DNA from: Palsa-147 sp036513895 | GTDB taxonomy: Bacteria; Acidobacteriota; Terriglobia; Acidiferrales; UBA7541 | Assembly (NCBI GenBank): GCA_036513895.1 | Contig: DATBYF010000107.1 | Coordinates: forward strand, 1 to 64,000 | DNA: 64,000 nucleotides | Direction of reading: 5' to 3' | Part shown: one piece after another, positions 60,723 through 64,000 of the stretch | How the letters are laid out: the number at the start of each line of letters is the position of its first letter | Numbering within the stretch: the first letter of the stretch is position 1 | Notes under the pieces: model-generated | Databases searched by the model: none | Seen by the model: the letters and a program-made list of their open reading frames with translations, nothing else | What the model was told of the DNA's origin: nothing | Program-made: the position numbers and the translations under genes

Positions 60723-61190
60723 GTGCATTCCACGTACGTACAATTGGCGATCGCCGCGGCGGCTCGCCACCGTCTGGATCCTGCGCTCGTTTGCGCCATC
60801 GTCGAGCAGGAATCCGCGTGGGAACCTTGGGCCATCCGCTACGAGCCAGGATTTTTCGCGAAGTACGTAGCGCCCCTTTTTGCCATTTGCAAGGTTGAGC
60901 CTGCGACAAATACGGAGGCCTATTCGCGCGCCATCTCGTGGGGCTTAATGCAAGTCATGGGGCAGACAGCGCGCGAGCGCGGCTTCACCGGGAAATTTCT
61001 AAGCGAGCTATGCGATCCCTCGACCGGCCTAGACGCCGGCTGTGAACTCTTCGCGCATAAATCCGCGCTCGCCGAAGGCAAGCTCGAGCGCGCTCTCGCG
61101 CTCTGGAACGGCGGCACAAACGCGGAATATCCGGCGCAAGTTTTAGCGCGCGTCGCTAACTACAGTGCCATCATTTCGCAATCCCAGTAG
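60723..61190 (+). CDS. Phage-type lytic transglycosylase
   Basis: A 155-residue peptidoglycan lyase of the soluble-lytic-transglycosylase fold, expected to cut glycan strands in lysis or DNA entry. It has the conserved catalytic region VCAIVEQESAWEPWAIRYE with the likely catalytic Glu, then SWGLMQVMGQTAR and ALALWNGG motifs of the family. No signal peptide. GTG 60723 is selected because ACGGAG lies eight bases upstream; an earlier GTG at 60714 is possible. The longer frame to 60522 lacks a start signal. Confidence 0.8.
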   Translation: MHSTYVQLAIAAAARHRLDPALVCAIVEQESAWEPWAIRYEPGFFAKYVAPLFAICKVEPATNTEAYSRAISWGLMQVMGQTARERGFTGKFLSELCDPSTGLDAGCELFAHKSALAEGKLERALALWNGGTNAEYPAQVLARVANYSAIISQSQ

Positions 61191-61240
61191 TGACTTCGCG
61201 CGATCGGCAAACGTAGGTACGTGATTCACAGAACGATTCC

Positions 61241-62080
61241 ATGTCTCTTCGCCACATCCTCGCCGCCATCGTCACAATCATCGCCATCCTGCTATTCGTG
61301 TATTCCTGGCTCGAATCGCGCGCGGATCGCGCTCAATTTCAAGCTACGCTCGCCACTCAACAGCAAATAATTAACGCGGCGGAATCACGCGAACACGAGA
61401 GCGCTGCCGAGCTAAAGACCTCGCTCGATCAAATCGCCGAGCTCAAGCGTCAAATTCAGACTCCGCAGCAAATCATTAGCTCGTTGCCACAATTTCTGCC
61501 CTTACCTCAACCGATCACGCTAAGCACTGCGCCGCAACACGCACACTCGCGATCATCTCAGACGCTCGATAATTCACCCGGCACACCACGGGAAATCGTC
61601 ACCCAGAAGGGAAGTGCCGCGCTTGCCGCATCTGCACCCTCTGCCGCAACTGCGACTTCTCTGCCCGACAGCCCCACTCCTCGCCGATCGGCAGCCGAGC
61701 TTTTGCATGCGCTTAGGTCCGATCTCTCAAAATATAAATCTCCTCGGTCCGAATCGCCGATTCCGCCGGGCGCAGCGCCTTCGCAAAACGCACAAGCGTC
61801 CACTTCGCCCGGTGGTCAGTCCGAAAACGCCGAAATCCCCGAAGCAGATCTCAAACCCCTCTATAACTTCGTTCAGGATTGTCGCGCATGTCAGGCGCAG
61901 CTCGCCGCCGCAAATGCAAATTTGAACGATGAACAAGCTCGCTCCGCCGCACTCACTCGCGAACGCGACGCAGCCGTCACCGCCGCAATAGGCGGCAGCT
62001 TCTGGCGCCAACTAAAACGCAACACAAAATGGTTGGCGATCGGAGCCGCGATAGGCGCCGTCGTCACCCGCACACGGTAG
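61241..62080 (+). CDS. Spanin-like coiled-coil membrane protein
   Basis: A 279-residue protein. The N-terminal signal-anchor helix is about residues 5-22 (HILAAIVTIIAILLFVYSWL). A coiled coil follows (residues about 33-75, QQQIINAAESREHESAAELKTSLDQIAELK), then a Pro/Ser-rich disordered middle and a C-terminal coiled coil (ACQAQLAAANANLNDEQARSAALTRERD) ending in a second hydrophobic patch (WLAIGAAIGAVV). It directly follows the transglycosylase, as i-spanins (Rz) do. It is longer than most spanins and no embedded Rz1 gene was found. Confidence 0.65.
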   Translation: MSLRHILAAIVTIIAILLFVYSWLESRADRAQFQATLATQQQIINAAESREHESAAELKTSLDQIAELKRQIQTPQQIISSLPQFLPLPQPITLSTAPQHAHSRSSQTLDNSPGTPREIVTQKGSAALAASAPSAATATSLPDSPTPRRSAAELLHALRSDLSKYKSPRSESPIPPGAAPSQNAQASTSPGGQSENAEIPEADLKPLYNFVQDCRACQAQLAAANANLNDEQARSAALTRERDAAVTAAIGGSFWRQLKRNTKWLAIGAAIGAVVTRTR

Positions 62081-62400
62081 CCGCGACGCCACAATTCGCC
62101 CGCCCAGATTCCATCCGTATTTCTCGAACAGAGTGAGTACCCGCAAATAGATATCGCTGTGCGCTCTGAACCGAAATGCGGGGCGATCGGGCGCGTTGGC
62201 TGCGGGGAATGGATCACTCCAATCGCCACGCAGTTTGTTGTCGACACAACCAACGACCAGCGGCAGGAAATGCACCGCGTGCAGTTCCCCCCATAGAATT
62301 CGCTAGCGCTGTCCCAGCCATGATTTTGGAATACGCCCGCCAGGCACCCAGTGGCAGGGTATTCATCCGCCTTCAATTGCCACATCCCGGTTGGAGTCGA
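62081..62400 (-). pseudogene. Fragment of a degraded minus-strand gene
   Basis: Two minus-strand frames look like one protein: LAGVFQNHGWDSASEFYGG in one and AVHFLPLVVGCVDNKLRGDW, then FRFRAHSDIYLRVLTLFEKYGWNLGG, in the other. The switch falls in a run of six G (about 62288-62294), a common frameshift site. No start, end or family is clear. A chance pair of open frames remains possible. Confidence 0.4.
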
Positions 62401-62557
62401 GCAGGTCCTCGATACTGCAAGGAGCGAGCCCTTGTCCCCAACCGTTAGGTCACGCCCCGGGGTGACCCGCGAAGCAAAATCCTCGCAAATCGCAGTGCCG
62501 CAAAATATATATTGACATCCGGTAATTTATATTATGTAGTCTCTTCTTGGGTAATTG

Positions 62558-63430
62558 TTAGAGCTTTGTATGTAGCTCGTAATCAATGAGTTGCTCCACG
62601 GCGGAGGCATCGCCTCCAATGGCTTCGCGACCATTTACGAACACGGTAGGGGTGCTGTTGACTCCCAGCTTTTGGCCGGCGGCGAGGTCGACTTGAACGA
62701 CCTCTTTTGCGGCGGGATCAGCGAGGCAGGCGCGAAAAGTGTCTCGCTGGAGTCCCGCGGCTACGGCAGCATCCGTCAACTTTTCGTACGCATTTTCAGC
62801 TGAGATGAGATCTTGCTGGTCAAAGATCGCGGCTTCCATCTTCCAGAATGCGTCGGAGGAGGTTTCATAGGCGCAGTGGCCAGCAATTGCCGCCGTCATC
62901 GCCCAGGGATGTATCGCCTCGATCGGATAGTTCTTGAAGACGATTCGCACTTGAGGGTATTTCTGCTCGAGTGTTTTGAGGTATTCGTGCAGTTGACGGC
63001 AATGCGGGCATTCAAAGTCGCTGAACTCGACCAGAGTGATTTTTGAGTCGGAAGGGCCTTTCGACGGAGAGCCCTTCGCCGACAAATCTTTACGGACCGA
63101 GGCGAAGGGGTCTTCGCTGGTCTTATAGAGCTCGCCGCGAATGAGGTACGCGCCATCCTTGCTCGCGTACACGACGCCCCTCTGGTCTTGGTCCTTGTAT
63201 TTCACCTCGATCCCAACCTCATAGTAACCAGGAATTGTTGCGTCCTTGTACGGGCCAAGTTTGACCTGGAAATCTAGCCCCCAACTGAAGAGATTGCGCA
63301 GAAATGATTCGATGGTCGCCGAGAGATGCGCCTGGTCGGAAGAACTCGGCGCAGCGGGCGGCGTCTGGCCGCGAGCAGCAACCTCAAAATTCAGAATGAC
63401 GGCGAGCGCGAGGACGATTCGGAATTTCAT
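62558..63430 (-). CDS. Secreted DsbA-like thioredoxin-fold oxidoreductase
   Basis: A 290-residue periplasmic thiol oxidoreductase. Signal peptide residues 1-21 (MKFRIVLALAVILNFEVAARG). An extra N-terminal beta domain covers about 30-120. The DsbA/BdbD-like domain then has active site C141-P-H-C144 and cis-proline at 261 (NSTPTVFVNG). Additional Cys186 and Cys235 might form a structural disulphide. It would make disulphide bonds in exported proteins. It lies 42 bp downstream of NAD synthetase on the same strand; the pair is probably co-transcribed. TAGGAG precedes its start. Confidence 0.92.
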   Translation of the reverse strand: MKFRIVLALAVILNFEVAARGQTPPAAPSSSDQAHLSATIESFLRNLFSWGLDFQVKLGPYKDATIPGYYEVGIEVKYKDQDQRGVVYASKDGAYLIRGELYKTSEDPFASVRKDLSAKGSPSKGPSDSKITLVEFSDFECPHCRQLHEYLKTLEQKYPQVRIVFKNYPIEAIHPWAMTAAIAGHCAYETSSDAFWKMEAAIFDQQDLISAENAYEKLTDAAVAAGLQRDTFRACLADPAAKEVVQVDLAAGQKLGVNSTPTVFVNGREAIGGDASAVEQLIDYELHTKL

Positions 63431-63472
63431 GGAAATATTTCTCCTAAAGATCCTAAGAGGCTGAGAAGAATC

Positions 63473-64000
63473 TCACGACACGAAACGATTGGCGAGCGGG
63501 AATCGCCGCCCAACGCTAAACGCCTTGGACGTAATCTTGAGGCCCGGAGCTGCTTGATTTCGTTTGTATTCGTTCTGGTCTACTCGCCGAGTAATGCTGC
63601 GGACGAGTTCAATCGAGTATCCGAAATCGCTGGCGATTTCCTCCGGATCCTTCATGTCCTCGACGTATGCTTTCAATATCCTGTCCAGAACATCGTAGGG
63701 CGGCAGCGTGTCGGAATCGCGCTGATTGGGACGAAGCTCGGCGGACGGGGGTTTTGTCAGCGTTTCGACAGGGATGACTTCCCTTTCGCGATTTCGCAAT
63801 CTAGCGAGCTCGTACACCATCGTCTTCGGTACATCGGAAATTACCGCGAGGCCGCCAGCCATGTCGCCATAGAGTGTGCAATATCCGACGGCAATCTCCG
63901 ATTTATTGCCCGTGCTCAGTACAAGCGAGCCGAATTTATTTGATAACGCCATAAGCAGATTGCCGCGAATTCGTGCCTGAATATTTTCTTCGGTCGCGTT
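63473..64000 (-). CDS. nadE: NAD synthetase, C-terminal part
   Basis: The last 175 residues of an NAD synthetase, which makes NAD from nicotinate adenine dinucleotide. Seen from the right edge: TEENIQARIRGNLLMALSNK, then LVLSTGNKSEIAVGYCTLYGDM with its GG-loop and the DVPKTMVYELA segment, all typical of the ATP-pyrophosphatase domain of NadE. The N-terminal half, which may hold the glutaminase domain, is outside the window. Its frame is open to the edge and has a normal C-terminus. Confidence 0.93.
   Translation of the reverse strand, partial: NATEENIQARIRGNLLMALSNKFGSLVLSTGNKSEIAVGYCTLYGDMAGGLAVISDVPKTMVYELARLRNREREVIPVETLTKPPSAELRPNQRDSDTLPPYDVLDRILKAYVEDMKDPEEIASDFGYSIELVRSITRRVDQNEYKRNQAAPGLKITSKAFSVGRRFPLANRFVS

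Noticed and set aside
30616..62080. att core direct repeats or a tRNA at the cluster ends
   Set aside because: I compared 30.5-31.0 kb and 62.1-62.6 kb by eye and saw no matching direct repeat and no tRNA-like cloverleaf.
62176..62448. 90-residue plus-strand open frame
   Set aside because: No ribosome site, Arg/Pro-rich; it overlaps the better-looking minus-strand fragments.
62512..62540. TTGACA as promoter at the right margin
   Set aside because: No -10 at 16-18 bp, and no plus-strand gene follows.

Overview
The window looks like a chromosomal segment of an Acidobacteriota bacterium, probably of the soil Terriglobia or Solibacteres type. The evidence is two very large carboxypeptidase-regulatory-domain TonB receptors (Oar-like), a tandem run of six 'acidobacterial duplicated orphan permeases' (ADOP, MacB/FtsX-like), NHL and Ig-like secreted proteins, and a G+C-rich composition. 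No rRNA, tRNA, CRISPR array, integrase or transposase was recognised.

Layout. 1-7.6 kb: two tandem Oar-like TonB receptors on the minus strand, the first cut by the left edge. 8.1-10.0 kb, minus strand: a small Tudor-like (DUF3553-like) protein, cspA with a structured leader, and lgt. 10.3-25.7 kb, plus strand: six consecutive ADOP permease genes. 25.7-28.9 kb, minus strand: a small conserved protein, a BAAT-type acyl hydrolase/transferase and a secreted YVTN beta-propeller. 29.3-30.5 kb: a Gly/Tyr-rich secreted protein.

30.6-62.1 kb: a phage-like virion gene cluster, almost all on the plus strand. It has a possible small terminase, a large terminase, portal, putative scaffold, HK97-type major capsid protein (frameshifted), small head or decoration proteins, a pectate-lyase-like tail spike (frameshifted), connector, large tail protein, a tail protein ending in a Hint (intein/hedgehog) domain, a Gln-rich internal protein, lytic transglycosylase and a spanin-like protein. 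It has no recognisable integrase, repressor, replication gene or tape-measure protein. Unlike ordinary phage modules, most genes are separated by 60-250 bp gaps. It is interrupted by host-type minus-strand genes: two PilZ-pseudoreceiver proteins and an NHL-repeat protein. A plus-strand lipoprotein also sits inside it. 62.5-64 kb: a DsbA-like oxidoreductase and the C-terminal part of NAD synthetase, minus strand.

Four dispersed repeat families overlie this. (i) About 22 copies of a palindromic REP-like element of roughly 75-85 bp lie across both the host and the phage-like regions. (ii) Tandem heptanucleotides (CTYGTCA) lie 9-36 bp upstream of at least seven start codons. (iii) A short palindrome around GGCCGGCCTTCC has five copies, two of them in frame inside phage-region genes. 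(iv) A GGTCATAAGACC hairpin element has three copies. Repeats shared between core and virion genes, and damage confined to virion genes, suggest a long-resident, decaying or domesticated element rather than a recent prophage. This is inference from the window alone.
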